Notes: generated from the sequence alone by a model not told the origin. A stretch of 64,000 nt of DNA from Paracoccaceae bacterium (GCA_024742455.1 JANSYL010000009.1:37375-101374), one strand, 5' to 3'. Numbered from the stretch's first letter, positions 53,518 through 63,349 are shown. A program made the numbers and translations.

Positions 53518-53642
53518 GATGGGGTCAGTATAGCAGGCGGGGCACGGCGGGACAGGACAGCCGGGCGGGGGGCGGGAAAATCCCACCCGGGCGCGGAAGA
53601 ATTTTTCTGGATTCGCCGGGCCGGGCTGAGCATAGAGGGGCC

Positions 53643-54563
53643 ATGAAACAAGATCCGCCAAATCCGGGGTTCGATATGGAAGCGTTGCTCGACCAATTGT
53701 TCGGCGGGAGCCTCGTTGTGCTCCTGCTGGCGCTGTTCATCATACTTTGCATTTTCCTCGCCATCCGGATCGTGCCGCAATCCGAACAGCATGTGGTGGA
53801 ACGTTTCGGGCGGTTGAAATCGGTGCTCGGGCCGGGGATCAACTTTATCGTGCCCTTCCTTGACCGGGTGGCGCACCGGGTGTCGATCCTGGAACGCCAA
53901 TTGCCCAATGCCACGCAGGATGCGATCACCGCCGACAACGTGCTGGTGCAGATCGACACCTCGGTTTTCTACCGCATCCTCGAACCCGAACGCACCGTCT
54001 ATCGCATCCGAGACGTGGATGCCGCGATCGCCACCACGGTCGCGGGGATCGTGCGTGCCGAGATCGGCAAGATGGAACTGGACGAGGTGCAATCGAACCG
54101 GTCGGTGCTGATTTCCACCATCAAGGCCAGTGTCGAGGACGCCGTGAATGACTGGGGGATCGAGGTGACGCGGGCCGAGATCCTCGACGTCAATCTTGAT
54201 CAGGCCACGCGCGATGCGATGCTGCAGCAGTTGAACGCCGAACGGGAGCGCCGCGCCGCGGTCACCCGGGCCGAGGGTCAGAAGCGCGCGGTCGAACTGC
54301 AGGCGGATGCCGATCTTTACGCCGCGCGGCAGGAAGCCGAGGCGCGCCGGGTCGAGGCCGATGCCGAGGCCTATGCCACCGGTGTCGTGGCGGAGGCCAT
54401 CGCCAAGGGCGGGCTGGAGGCCGTGCAATACAATATCGCGCTGGAACAGGTGAAGGCGATCTCCAAGATCGCAGGCGGCCAGGGCAACCAGACCATCGTG
54501 GTGCCTGCAGATGCCGTCGATGCCTTCGGCAAGGCGTTCCAGATGCTGAAGGGGCGCGGCTGA
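53643..54563 (+). CDS. SPFH/Band 7 (stomatin/QmcA-like) membrane protein
   Basis: This 306-residue protein has one N-terminal helix (residues about 16-40) and a Band 7 domain (RIVPQSEQHVVERFGRLKSVLGPGINFIVPFLDRV), then a long coiled-coil Ala/Glu-rich stretch (residues about 195-270). It should oligomerise in the inner membrane and influence proteolysis or microdomains. Its TGA overlaps the NfeD gene start by one base (TGATG), the classic stomatin-NfeD pairing. Confidence 0.94.
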   Translation: MKQDPPNPGFDMEALLDQLFGGSLVVLLLALFIILCIFLAIRIVPQSEQHVVERFGRLKSVLGPGINFIVPFLDRVAHRVSILERQLPNATQDAITADNVLVQIDTSVFYRILEPERTVYRIRDVDAAIATTVAGIVRAEIGKMELDEVQSNRSVLISTIKASVEDAVNDWGIEVTRAEILDVNLDQATRDAMLQQLNAERERRAAVTRAEGQKRAVELQADADLYAARQEAEARRVEADAEAYATGVVAEAIAKGGLEAVQYNIALEQVKAISKIAGGQGNQTIVVPADAVDAFGKAFQMLKGRG

Positions 54564-54847
54564 TGTGGGCCGAATGGTGGGTCTGGGGCGCGGCGGCCGT
54601 GCTGCTGGCGGTGGGCGAGGTCTTGCTGCCCAGTTTCGTCCTGCTGGGCTTTGCCATAGGGGCCGGGGCGGTTGCGCTGATCCTGCTGGTGGGCGGGCCG
54701 CTGGCGGTCTGGCTGGCCGGGTCGCTGCCTGCGCTGCTGCTGATCTTCGCGGTGATCTCGCTTCTGGCCTGGCTGGGGTTGCGGCGCTGGGTCGGTGTCT
54801 ATCGCGGGCAGGTGAAAACCTTCGATCACGACATCAACGACAACTGA
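54563..54847 (+). CDS. NfeD family membrane protein (short form)
   Basis: This 94-residue protein is the short NfeD type: two to three membrane helices (residues about 5-70) and a small C-terminal segment without a full OB-fold (NfeD-C) domain. It is coupled to the upstream Band 7 gene. NfeD proteins are membrane partners of stomatins; the mechanism is not established. It converges with pyrF. Confidence 0.88.
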   Translation: MWAEWWVWGAAAVLLAVGEVLLPSFVLLGFAIGAGAVALILLVGGPLAVWLAGSLPALLLIFAVISLLAWLGLRRWVGVYRGQVKTFDHDINDN

Positions 54848-54901
54848 GGGGCCCGTTTTCGCGCGAAAAACGGCACGGAGAACGCGCGGTTCCCGGTCCC
54901 G

Positions 54902-55591
54902 TCAGGGCATGTCCGCCAGGATCGCGCGCGCCGCTGCCGCCGGGTCGGGGGCGGCGTTGATCGGACGGCCGACCACGATATGGTCGGCGCCCTGGCGCAA
55001 CGCCTCACCCGGTGTCATCACCCGTTTCTGATCCCCTGTCGCGCTGCCGGCAGGCCGCACCCCGGGGGTGACGATCAGCTTGCCCGCCGCCTCGGGCAGG
55101 GCGCGGATTGCGGCGGCCTCCTGCGGGGAGGCGATGACGCCATCTGCCCCGGCCTGAAATGCGCGCGCGGCGCGATCGACGACGATATCGGGCACCGCGC
55201 CCGCCACGATCATCCCCGCATCCAGATCGGACCGGTCGAGCGAGGTCAGAACCGTGACGGCGAGGATTTTCAGGTCCTTGCCCGCCGCGCCCTCGCGCGC
55301 GGCGCGCACCACATGGGGGTCGCCATGCACGGTCAGGAAATCCAGATCGAATTGCGCCAGCCCGCGCACCGCCGCCTCGACCGTGTTGGAGATGTCGAAC
55401 AGCTTCATGTCCAGAAAGATGCGCTTGCCATGGTCCTGCTTCAGCTCATTGGCCAGTGCCAGGCCCCCGCCGGTCAGCATCCCGAGCCCGATCTTGTAGA
55501 ATGAGACGGCGTCGCCGAGGCGCATGGCCATGTTCAGCCCGGTCAGCGCATCGGCGACGTCCAGCGCCACGATCAAACGGTCATCGGCCAT
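54902..55591 (-). CDS. pyrF: Orotidine-5'-phosphate decarboxylase
   Basis: PyrF makes UMP, the last step of de novo pyrimidine synthesis. The 229-residue TIM-barrel enzyme has [27 protein letters not shown] (the DxKxxD catalytic array), and the phosphate loop [12 protein letters not shown] 55591 gives the family start. The gene is isolated from pyrB/pyrC'. It is divergent from clpB. Confidence 0.96.
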   Translation of the reverse strand: MADDRLIVALDVADALTGLNMAMRLGDAVSFYKIGLGMLTGGGLALANELKQDHGKRIFLDMKLFDISNTVEAAVRGLAQFDLDFLTVHGDPHVVRAAREGAAGKDLKILAVTVLTSLDRSDLDAGMIVAGAVPDIVVDRAARAFQAGADGVIASPQEAAAIRALPEAAGKLIVTPGVRPAGSATGDQKRVMTPGEALRQGADHIVVGRPINAAPDPAAAARAILADMP

Positions 55592-55669
55592 CGGGGTCCC
55601 TTTCTGTCCGCCCGCCCGTGCCTGCCCGAGGGGGCGCGCGCTGTCCACCCTTGCCGCACCTCACGGACT

Positions 55670-55698
55670 TGCGAGGTGGCGGGGCGCTTCCCATATCA
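55670..55698 (+). promoter_or_regulatory. Predicted heat-shock (sigma-32/RpoH) promoter for clpB
   Basis: CTTGCGA at 55670-55676 and CCCATAT at 55692-55698 are separated by 15 bp. This matches the sigma-32 consensus CTTGAAA-N11-16-CCCATNT. The transcript would start about 70 bp upstream of the clpB ATG. It is one of the clearest regulatory signals in the window. Confidence 0.7.
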
Positions 55699-55774
55699 AT
55701 GCCCGAGGCCCGATCCGGGGCGTGCCGCGAAGCGGGCGCCGCCATCCATGGGCGCTTGTATGAGGAGAGAGATC

Positions 55775-58390
55775 ATGAACTTGGAAAAGTTCACCGACCG
55801 CGCGCGCGGGTTCCTGCAGGCCGCGCAGACCATCGCGCAGCGCGAAGATCATCAGAAACTGGCCCCCGAACATTTGCTGAAGGCCTTGCTGGATGACGAC
55901 CAGGGCCTGGCCGCCAACCTGATCGCGAAAGCGGGCGGCGCACCCGACCGCGTGCGCGAGGCGCTGGAGCTGACGCTTGCGAAAATACCCAAGGTCACGG
56001 GCACCGACGGGCAGCTCTACATGGATGGTCAGACCGCCAAGGTCCTGGCCGAGGCCGAGAAGGTCGCGCAGAAGGCGGGCGACAGTTTCGTGCCGGTCGA
56101 ACGCCTGCTGACCGCGTTGGCCATGGTGAAAAGCCCGGCCAAGGACGCGCTGGATGCCGGTGCCGTGAACGCGCAGGCGATCAACGCCGCGATCAACGAT
56201 CTGCGCAAGGGGCGCACCGCCGACAGCGCCAGTGCCGAGGACAGTTACGAGGCGCTGAAGAAATACGCCCGCGACCTGACCGAAGCGGCGCGCGAGGGCA
56301 AGATCGACCCGATCATCGGGCGCGACGAGGAAATCCGCCGCGCGATGCAGGTGCTGAGCCGCCGGACCAAGAACAACCCGGTGCTGATCGGCGAACCCGG
56401 CGTCGGCAAGACCGCGATCGCAGAGGGGCTGGCGCTGCGCATCGTCAATGGCGACGTTCCGGAAAGCCTGCGCAACAAGACGCTGATGGCGCTCGACATG
56501 GGTGCTCTGATCGCCGGCGCGAAATACCGGGGCGAATTCGAGGAACGGCTCAAGGCGGTTCTGGGCGAAATCACCGCCGCCGCAGGCGAGATCATCCTGT
56601 TCATCGACGAGATGCACACCCTTGTGGGCGCGGGCAAGACCGATGGCGCGATGGATGCCGCCAACCTCATCAAGCCGGCGCTGGCGCGGGGAGAGCTGCA
56701 CTGTATCGGTGCCACCACGCTGGATGAATATCGCAAATACGTTGAGAAAGACGCAGCGTTGGCCCGCCGGTTCCAGCCGCTTGTGGTCGAGGAACCCACG
56801 GTCGAGGACACCGTCAGCATCCTGCGCGGCATCAAGGAAAAATACGAGTTGCACCACGGGGTGCGGATTTCCGATGCCGCGCTGGTGTCGGCGGCGACGC
56901 TCAGCCATCGCTACATCACCGACCGGTTCCTGCCCGACAAGGCCATCGACCTGATGGACGAGGCGGCGTCCCGCCTGCGGATGGAGGTGGATTCCAAGCC
57001 CGAGGAACTGGACGCGCTCGACCGGCAGATCCTTCAGATGCAGATCGAGGCCGAGGCGCTGAAGAAGGAAGACGACACCGCCTCGAAGGACCGGCTGGAA
57101 AAGCTGGAGCGCGAGCTGGGTGACCTGCAACAGCAATCGGCGGAGATGACGGCGAAATGGCAGTCCGAGCGCGACAAGCTCGAATCCGCCCGGGGGTTGA
57201 AGGAAAAGCTTGACCAGGCCCGTGCGGAACTGGACCAGGCCAAGCGCCGGGGCGATCTGGCCCGCGCCGGTGAGCTGTCATACGGCGTCATCCCGCAGCT
57301 TGAAAAGGATCTCGCTGCCGCCGAGGAACAGGACGAGGACGTGATGGTCGAAGAGGCCGTCCGTCCCGAACAGATCGCCGCGGTGGTCGAACGCTGGACC
57401 GGCATCCCGACCTCGAAGATGCTGGAAGGTGAACGGGAGAAACTGCTCAAGATGGAGGACGAACTGGGCCGCCGCGTCATCGGCCAGACCCAGGCCGTGG
57501 GCGCCGTCAGCCGCGCGGTGCGCCGCGCGCGCGCCGGGCTGCAGGATGAAAACCGCCCGCTCGGGTCTTTCCTGTTTCTCGGGCCGACCGGCGTCGGCAA
57601 GACCGAGCTGACCAAGGCGCTGGCCGAGTACCTCTTTGACGATGACCAGGCGATGGTGCGGATCGACATGAGCGAGTTCATGGAGAAGCACGCCGTCGCG
57701 CGGCTGATCGGGGCGCCCCCGGGCTATGTCGGCTATGACGAGGGCGGTGTTCTGACAGAAGCGGTGCGGCGCAGGCCCTACCAGGTGATCCTGTTCGACG
57801 AGGTCGAGAAGGCGCATCCTGAGGTCTTCAACGTGCTCTTGCAGGTTCTTGATGACGGGATCCTGACCGATGGTCAGGGCCGCACGGTCGATTTCAAGCA
57901 GACGCTGATCGTGATGACGTCGAACCTGGGGTCTCAGGCGCTCAGCCAGTTGCCCGACGGGGCCGATGCCGCGACGGCCAAGCAGGACGTGATGGACGCC
58001 GTGCGTGCCCATTTCCGGCCCGAGTTCCTGAACCGGCTGGATGACATGATCGTCTTCGACCGGCTCAGCCGCGCCGATATGGACGGTATCGTGAAGATTC
58101 AGCTCAAGCGGCTGGAGCGGCGTCTGGCACAGCGCAAGATCACCCTCGATCTGGATGACAGCGCGCTGAAATGGCTGGCCGATGAAGGCTATGACCCCGT
58201 CTTCGGCGCCCGGCCGCTCAAGCGTGTGATCCAGCGCAGCCTGCAGGATGAACTGGCCGAGATGATCCTGGCGGGAGACGTGCTGGACGGGGCGAGGATC
58301 CCGGTCAGCGCGGGGCCGGATGGCCTGATCGTGGGTGACAGGCTGGCGGCCTCGAACCGACCCAAACCCGACGCTGCTGTCGTTCACTGA
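55775..58390 (+). CDS. clpB: ATP-dependent disaggregase ClpB
   Basis: ClpB resolubilises aggregated proteins with DnaK. The 871-residue protein has the N-terminal repeat domain ([18 protein letters not shown]), two AAA+ modules with Walker A GEPGVGKT and GPTGVGKT, and the long coiled-coil middle domain (residues about 405-520) that distinguishes ClpB from ClpA and ClpC. The ATG at 55775 follows GAGGAGAGA. A perfect hairpin terminator follows the stop. A heat-shock type promoter precedes it. Confidence 0.98.
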   Translation: MNLEKFTDRARGFLQAAQTIAQREDHQKLAPEHLLKALLDDDQGLAANLIAKAGGAPDRVREALELTLAKIPKVTGTDGQLYMDGQTAKVLAEAEKVAQKAGDSFVPVERLLTALAMVKSPAKDALDAGAVNAQAINAAINDLRKGRTADSASAEDSYEALKKYARDLTEAAREGKIDPIIGRDEEIRRAMQVLSRRTKNNPVLIGEPGVGKTAIAEGLALRIVNGDVPESLRNKTLMALDMGALIAGAKYRGEFEERLKAVLGEITAAAGEIILFIDEMHTLVGAGKTDGAMDAANLIKPALARGELHCIGATTLDEYRKYVEKDAALARRFQPLVVEEPTVEDTVSILRGIKEKYELHHGVRISDAALVSAATLSHRYITDRFLPDKAIDLMDEAASRLRMEVDSKPEELDALDRQILQMQIEAEALKKEDDTASKDRLEKLERELGDLQQQSAEMTAKWQSERDKLESARGLKEKLDQARAELDQAKRRGDLARAGELSYGVIPQLEKDLAAAEEQDEDVMVEEAVRPEQIAAVVERWTGIPTSKMLEGEREKLLKMEDELGRRVIGQTQAVGAVSRAVRRARAGLQDENRPLGSFLFLGPTGVGKTELTKALAEYLFDDDQAMVRIDMSEFMEKHAVARLIGAPPGYVGYDEGGVLTEAVRRRPYQVILFDEVEKAHPEVFNVLLQVLDDGILTDGQGRTVDFKQTLIVMTSNLGSQALSQLPDGADAATAKQDVMDAVRAHFRPEFLNRLDDMIVFDRLSRADMDGIVKIQLKRLERRLAQRKITLDLDDSALKWLADEGYDPVFGARPLKRVIQRSLQDELAEMILAGDVLDGARIPVSAGPDGLIVGDRLAASNRPKPDAAVVH

Positions 58391-58403
58391 TCCCACTTGG
58401 CGA

Positions 58404-58436
58404 AAGGGGCGTGCCTGACGCGGCACGCCCCTTGTT
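58404..58436 (+). terminator. Intrinsic terminator after clpB
   Basis: AAGGGGCGTGCC (58404-58415) and GGCACGCCCCTT (58422-58433) form a 12-bp perfect stem with a 6-base loop, 13 bp after the clpB stop. It is followed by a T-containing tail and then repeat copy C at 58439. Confidence 0.85.
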
Positions 58437-58438
58437 CA

Positions 58439-58453
58439 TCTTTCCCCAAATAC
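58439..58453 (+). repeat. Intergenic repeat family, copy C
   Basis: TCTTTCCCCAAATAC, identical to copy D at 19757-19771, and followed by a GGGGGG...CCCCCC hairpin as in copy A. It lies directly after the clpB terminator. Confidence 0.6.
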
Positions 58454-58515
58454 GGTCGGGGGGTCGCAGGGGGGCAGAACCCCCCGCCGGATCGCCGCAA
58501 TGGCGGCGATACCGA

Positions 58516-59013
58516 TCAGTGCGGGATCAGAACACCGTCGATGATGTGCACGATGCCGTTCGACGCGGTCACGTCCGGCGTGGTCACTTCGATCGAGCGG
58601 TTCAGGCGCACACCATGGGTGCCGTCGACATTGATGAAACCGCCCTGTACGGTCGGGACGCGGCCACGCACGCCCACCAGCGACGACGCCGGGTAGAGAC
58701 CCGAGGCGACGTGATACGTCAGGACGTTGGTCAGGGCCGGGATATCGGCCAGCAGGCCGTCCAGCACACCATGGGGCAGCGCGGCGAAGGCCGCGTTGGT
58801 CGGCGCGAAAACGGTGAAGGGGCCGGGCCCCGACAGCGTGTCGACCAGCCCTGCAGCGCCCACGGCGGTGACCAGCGTGCTGAGATCCGGGGTGGCAGCC
58901 GCGATATCGACGATCGTGCCGGATTGGGCACGTGCGGGCATCGCGGGCAGGGTCAGCGTGGCAGCGGCGGCAACGCCCATCGCGCTGGTGGTCAGGAATT
59001 TACGGCGGTCCAT
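58516..59013 (-). CDS. Secreted fasciclin-domain protein 1
   Basis: This 165-residue protein has a signal peptide (MDRRKFLTTSAMGVAAAATLTLPAMPARAQ, Tat-like with DRRKFL) and one fasciclin domain with TVFAPTNAAFAALPHG (H1 motif) and the LTYHVASGLYPAS...NGIVHIIDGVLIPH (H2-type) ending. FAS1 domains mediate adhesion or matrix binding. The ribosome site AAAGGAGG is strong. A terminator for the upstream neighbour lies just before it, so it is probably transcribed separately. Confidence 0.93.
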   Translation of the reverse strand: MDRRKFLTTSAMGVAAAATLTLPAMPARAQSGTIVDIAAATPDLSTLVTAVGAAGLVDTLSGPGPFTVFAPTNAAFAALPHGVLDGLLADIPALTNVLTYHVASGLYPASSLVGVRGRVPTVQGGFINVDGTHGVRLNRSIEVTTPDVTASNGIVHIIDGVLIPH

Positions 59014-59042
59014 GGAAAATCCTCCTTTGTTTGGTTTGCAGG

Positions 59043-59073
59043 AAAAAGGCCGGCCCCGGGGTCGGGGCCGGCC
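59043..59073 (-). terminator. Intrinsic terminator after the second fasciclin gene
   Basis: On the minus strand, GGCCGGCCCCG, loop ACCC, CGGGGCCGGCC and then TTTTT form an 11-bp perfect stem with a T-tract. It lies 15 bp past the stop of the gene at 59088-59561. Confidence 0.85.
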
Positions 59074-59087
59074 GGGGCCGGATGGCC

Positions 59088-59561
59088 TTACATCGACGGC
59101 AGGATCACCGCGTCGATCACGTGGATGACGCCGTTCGAGGCCTCGATATCGGCGGCCACGACATTGGCATCATTGACGGTCACGCCTTCGCCCACGCCGA
59201 TCGTGATGTCGGACCCCTGAACGGTGGTCGCCATCATGCCGTCGGACAGGTCGCCCGACATCACGGCGCCCGGGACGACGTGGTAGGTCAGAACCTCGGT
59301 CAGGGCCGGGATGTCGTTCAGCAACCCTTCCACGGTGCCCTCGGGCAGAGCGGCGAAGGCTTCGTCGGTGGGCGCGAAGACGGTGAAGGGACCTTCGCCC
59401 GACAGCGTTTCAACGAGGCCCGCGGCGGTGACGGCTGCGACCAGGGTTTCGAAGGTGCCCGCCTCGACGGCGGTCTCGACGATGTTCATGCCATGGTCGT
59501 CGGCGAAGGCCGGGGTGGCCAGGGCGGTGGTGGCGGCAAGCGCCATCATCATCTTGCGCAT
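59088..59561 (-). CDS. Secreted fasciclin-domain protein 2
   Basis: This 157-residue protein has a Sec signal ([20 protein letters not shown]) and a single fasciclin domain with [22 protein letters not shown] and [14 protein letters not shown]...[14 protein letters not shown]. It is a paralogue of the neighbour at 58516-59013, but the signal peptide differs (Sec versus Tat-like). The ribosome site AAAAAGGAGAG precedes the ATG. It ends with its own terminator. Confidence 0.93.
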   Translation of the reverse strand: MRKMMMALAATTALATPAFADDHGMNIVETAVEAGTFETLVAAVTAAGLVETLSGEGPFTVFAPTDEAFAALPEGTVEGLLNDIPALTEVLTYHVVPGAVMSGDLSDGMMATTVQGSDITIGVGEGVTVNDANVVAADIEASNGVIHVIDAVILPSM

Positions 59562-59795
59562 GTCTCTCTCCTTTTTGCGCAGGGGCCGGTCGCCCCTGAT
59601 AGGGCGGGAGGTAGACGGCGGCAGATGCTTTCAAGTGAAGCGAATTTCCGCGCATATGCTTGACGCAAGGCGCAGCGCGGCTAAGCGGCGCGGGTGGCGG
59701 ATTTCCAATAAATTCGACGTGAAATCATGTGACGGGACGTGACCGATGCTGTGGTATTTGTTGCAAAGGACCCGACCGGTGAAAGGACGAACCCG

Positions 59796-61313
59796 ATGAC
59801 TTGGTACCTGGAAGCGCTGGCGCTGACCTTCTGGCTGGTGATCGGGGCGGCGGCCCTTGCGGTGGTGGTGATCTTCGTGATCGACCGCAGCCAGAAGGCC
59901 GATGCGATCCGGCGCAACTATCCGGTGATCGGGCGCTTCCGAAATCTTTTCAGCACCTTGGGCGAATTTTTCCGCCAGTATTTCTTCGCCATGGACCGCG
60001 AAGAGCTGCCGTTCAACCGGGCGCAGCGGGACTGGGTCGGGCATGCCGCCGATGGCGGGTCTTACACCAGGCCCTTCGGGTCGACCCGCAACATCGCCGA
60101 GGTGGGCACGCCGATCTTCACCCCCGCGCCCTTTCCCCCGCTCGATGACCAGTTCGCCAAATCCGAACCGCTGGTGATCGGCCCCCATGCCCGCCAGCCC
60201 TATGAGGCGCGGTCGATCTTCAACATCTCGGGCATGTCCTATGGCGCGATCTCGAAACCGGCGGTTCTGGCGCTCAGCCGCGGGGCGAAGATGGCTGGCA
60301 TGTGGATGAACACCGGCGAAGGGGCCTTGTCGCCCTATCACCTGGAAGGCGGGGCCGACATCGTGTTCCAGATCGGGACGGCGAAGTTCGGGGTGCGCGA
60401 TGCCGAGGGCAATCTCGATGATGCCAAGCTGGCCGAGGTGGCGGCGCATCCCCAGGTCAGGATGTTCGAGCTTAAGCTCGCCCAGGGCGCCAAGCCCGGC
60501 AAGGGTGGTATCCTGCCCGCCGCCAAGATCACCGACGAGATCGCCGAAATCCGGGGCCTGCCCAGGGGCGTGGACGGGATCAGCCCGAACCGCCACCGCG
60601 AAGCGTCAACCAATTCCGAGCTTCTCGATTTCATCGCCCATATCCGCGAGGTGTCGGGCAAGCCCGTGGGCATCAAGACGGTGATGGGCCATCTGGGCCA
60701 TTTCGAGGAACTGTTCGAGGAAATCCTGCGCCGCGGCCCCGAAAGCGCGCCGGATTTCATCACGCTGGACGGCGGTGAAGGGGGCACCGGCGCCGCGCCC
60801 ATGCCGCTTATGGATCTTGTGGGCATGTCGATCCGCGAGGCGCTGCCGCGCCTGACCGACCTGCGCAACAGGATGGGGCTGAAGGACCGGATCCGGCTGA
60901 TCGCGTCCGGCAAGCTGGTCAACCCGGGCGACGTGGCCTGGGCCATCGCGGCGGGGGCGGATTTCGTGACCTCGGCGCGCGGCTTCATGTTCGCGCTGGG
61001 CTGTATCCAGGCGTTGAAATGCCACAAGAATACCTGCCCCACCGGCATCACCACCCATGATCCACGGTTTCAGGGCGGTCTGGTCGTGGCCGAAAAGGAC
61101 AAGCGCGTCGCGGCCTATGCCCAATCCATCGTCAAGGAGGTCGAGGTGATCGCCCATTCGGTGGGTGTGAGTGAGCCCCGAAAACTGCGCCGCCGCCATG
61201 TGCGGATCGTGCAGCCCAATGGCGCGTCGGTCCCGATGGACCGGCTTTACCCGACCGAGGAGGAGGTCATGGCAAAGACCTCGGTGCCTGAACCCGCGTT
61301 AAAGGTTTCGTGA
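59796..61313 (+). CDS. FMN-binding glutamate synthase family protein, membrane-anchored
   Basis: This 505-residue protein has one N-terminal transmembrane helix (residues about 8-31) and a GltS FMN-binding domain. The three cysteines of a 3Fe-4S cluster are present (GCIQALKCHKNTC, C-x5-C-x4-C), with NISGMSYGAISKPAVLAL and ITLDGGEGGTGAAPMPLMD typical of the FMN site. No glutaminase or NADPH subunit is nearby, so it is not a complete glutamate synthase. The true substrate is unknown. ATG 59796 is preferred because of the GAAAGGA site. Confidence 0.9.
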   Translation: MTWYLEALALTFWLVIGAAALAVVVIFVIDRSQKADAIRRNYPVIGRFRNLFSTLGEFFRQYFFAMDREELPFNRAQRDWVGHAADGGSYTRPFGSTRNIAEVGTPIFTPAPFPPLDDQFAKSEPLVIGPHARQPYEARSIFNISGMSYGAISKPAVLALSRGAKMAGMWMNTGEGALSPYHLEGGADIVFQIGTAKFGVRDAEGNLDDAKLAEVAAHPQVRMFELKLAQGAKPGKGGILPAAKITDEIAEIRGLPRGVDGISPNRHREASTNSELLDFIAHIREVSGKPVGIKTVMGHLGHFEELFEEILRRGPESAPDFITLDGGEGGTGAAPMPLMDLVGMSIREALPRLTDLRNRMGLKDRIRLIASGKLVNPGDVAWAIAAGADFVTSARGFMFALGCIQALKCHKNTCPTGITTHDPRFQGGLVVAEKDKRVAAYAQSIVKEVEVIAHSVGVSEPRKLRRRHVRIVQPNGASVPMDRLYPTEEEVMAKTSVPEPALKVS

Positions 61314-61386
61314 AAAACGATGTCAGGGCTTGGGCGAGCCCCATCTATCCGGATAGCACGCTGAAAGCGCATCCGGAGGAGACGAC

Positions 61387-62298
61387 ATGGCCCACCGTTA
61401 CACATCCGACCTGACCCGGGACGATGTCACACCGAAACAGCTGTACCTCAACCGTCGCCAGATCATGATGGGCGGCACGGCCCTGATGGGTGCGGGGCTG
61501 GGTGCCGGGAAGGCCCGGGCCGAGGATGCCTGGGACCTGACGCTCACCTCGTATGAAGACGTGACGAGCTACAATAATTTCTATGAATTCGGCACCGACA
61601 AGTCTGACCCGGCGCGCAATGCGCATATGATGACGACCGACCCGTGGGAGATCGTCATCGACGGGATGGTCGACAACCCCGGCACCTATTCGCTGGCCGA
61701 GATCGTCGAGGGCCAGACCATCGAGGAACGCATCTATCGCCTGCGCTGCGTGGAACGCTGGTCCATGGTGATCCCTTGGCAGGGGTTCGAGTTCGCCGAC
61801 CTGCTTGAGCGTGTGGGCGTGCAGGAGGGCGCGCGGTATGTCGCCTTCGAAACGCTGGCGCGGCCCGAGGAAATGCCGGGCCTGCGGGTGCCGATCATCG
61901 ACTGGCCCTACAAGGAAGGCCTGAGGCTGGATGAGGCGATGCATCCGCTGACCATCCTGGCGACAGGCCTTTATGACGAGCCGATGCCGAACCAGAACGG
62001 CGCGCCGATCCGATTGGTGGTGCCGTGGAAATACGGCTACAAGTCGATCAAGTCGATCGTGCGGATCACGCTGACCGATGAACAGCCGCCGACCGCGTGG
62101 AACACCTATGCCCCGAACGAATACGGGTTCTATTCCAACGTGAACCCGAACCGGTCGCATCCGCGCTGGAGCCAGGAGTTCGAGCGCCGCGTCGGCGGGG
62201 GCCTGTTCGCGCGCAATATCGAGACGCTGATGTTCAACGGCTACGAAGAAGAGGTCGCCCATATGTATGAGGGTATGGACCTGATCGAGTTCCACTGA
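61387..62298 (+). CDS. msrP: Protein-methionine-sulfoxide reductase catalytic subunit MsrP
   Basis: MsrP is a molybdenum-cofactor enzyme that repairs oxidised methionines in periplasmic proteins. The 303-residue protein has a twin-arginine signal (NRRQIMMGGTALMGAG, cleavage near residue 45) and the sulfite oxidase fold with the Mo-ligand cysteine C121 (RLRCVERW). It is followed 7 bp later by its membrane heme partner MsrQ. The moaB, moaD and moaE genes in this window supply its cofactor. Confidence 0.95.
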   Translation: MAHRYTSDLTRDDVTPKQLYLNRRQIMMGGTALMGAGLGAGKARAEDAWDLTLTSYEDVTSYNNFYEFGTDKSDPARNAHMMTTDPWEIVIDGMVDNPGTYSLAEIVEGQTIEERIYRLRCVERWSMVIPWQGFEFADLLERVGVQEGARYVAFETLARPEEMPGLRVPIIDWPYKEGLRLDEAMHPLTILATGLYDEPMPNQNGAPIRLVVPWKYGYKSIKSIVRITLTDEQPPTAWNTYAPNEYGFYSNVNPNRSHPRWSQEFERRVGGGLFARNIETLMFNGYEEEVAHMYEGMDLIEFH

Positions 62299-62305
62299 TC
62301 TGCCG

Positions 62306-62944
62306 ATGGCAGCCTCCGACAACATCCCCGCGTCCATGACGCTGACCCAACGCGCAAACGCCGCGATCCGGCAGGTGCCGGTCTGGCTGGTCTACGTGCT
62401 GGGCGCGGCCCATGGGGCATGGTTATTCTACCTCGGCGCCACGGGCGGGCTGGGGGCCGAGCCGATCAACGAGTTGGAGCGCCGCTACGGCGAGGTCGCG
62501 ATCCAACTGATCCTTCTGGGCCTCGCGGTGACGCCGCTGCGCCAGTATTTCGGGCTGAACCTGATGCCGCTGCGACGGTCGATCGGGGTTCTGGCCTTCT
62601 TCTTCGTGCTGGCACATTTTTTGGTCTGGGCGGTGCTGGATGTGCAGACGGCGGCACGGGTGTGGGATGACATCGTCAAACGCCCCTATGTCACCATCGG
62701 GATGGCGGGGTTCGTGCTGCTGATCCCGCTGGGCGTGACCTCGAACAATCTGTCGGTCCGCAAACTGGGGCCGGTGCTCTGGCGCCGCCTGCACAAGCTG
62801 GTCTACCCGGCGGCGGTGCTGGGCGCGGTGCATTACCTGTGGCTGGCGAAGGGATTCCAGATCGAACCGCTGGTCTACCTGGCAATCACCCTGGTGCTTC
62901 TGGCGACTCGGTTGCCCTGGTCCGACCGCAGCCGCCGGGCTTGA
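62306..62944 (+). CDS. msrQ: Membrane heme-binding subunit MsrQ
   Basis: MsrQ delivers electrons from the quinone pool or a flavin reductase to MsrP. The 212-residue protein has six membrane helices, with the ferric-reductase-type histidine region (AFFFVLAHFLVW and LWRRLHKLVYPAAVLGAVHYLW) for heme ligation. It starts with an Ala/Ser-rich cytoplasmic tail. It is the end of the msrPQ operon. The msrP-msrQ order and spacing are standard. Confidence 0.94.
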   Translation: MAASDNIPASMTLTQRANAAIRQVPVWLVYVLGAAHGAWLFYLGATGGLGAEPINELERRYGEVAIQLILLGLAVTPLRQYFGLNLMPLRRSIGVLAFFFVLAHFLVWAVLDVQTAARVWDDIVKRPYVTIGMAGFVLLIPLGVTSNNLSVRKLGPVLWRRLHKLVYPAAVLGAVHYLWLAKGFQIEPLVYLAITLVLLATRLPWSDRSRRA

Positions 62945-63159
62945 GTCGCCCCTGACGGCCCCCCATATGTCTAAATCTGGGGATCGGGCCCGCCCCGACC
63001 ACAACGCGGCCTGACTCTATCCACAGACACGGTGCGGCTGCGGCCATAGGCAACCGCGACATGGCCCTGCGACAGGGTGGCAGGGCGGTTTTAAACGATT
63101 GAAAGAAAGCGTTTTTTCGGCTGCTACGCAAGAAATGTCATCTTTCTGAAAAAAAGCCC

Positions 63160-63188
63160 TTGCGGCCCCCGGCCCCGATCCGTAGATA
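63160..63188 (+). promoter_or_regulatory. rrn promoter
   Basis: TTGCGG (63160-63165) and TAGATA (63183-63188) are separated by exactly 17 bp and preceded by an A/T-rich segment. The pattern matches alphaproteobacterial rRNA promoters. The leader to 16S is about 410 bp. Confidence 0.75.
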
Positions 63189-63337
63189 GCTCCTCACCGG
63201 CGGCGCTGAGGCGCCAAAGGGAACGCCAAACGGGCCTAACGCTGGAGACAGTAGACGGTGCGGGCGGCAACAAAAACAGAGATAGATCGGGCGGGCGGCG
63301 CTGAAATACAGAGCGCAGTCGGTTTTGTTTTGTCTCT

Positions 63338-63349
63338 CGCTCTTTGACA
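63338..63349 (+). promoter_or_regulatory. boxA-like antitermination element
   Basis: CGCTCTTTGACA matches the boxA consensus TGCTCTTTAACA in 10 of 12 positions. It lies in the rRNA leader, where NusB/NusE-mediated antitermination acts. Confidence 0.75.

Noticed and set aside
53518..53642. Search for a LexA box upstream of dinB and uvrC
   Set aside because: No GTTC-N7-GTTC alphaproteobacterial SOS motif is visible in either upstream region.
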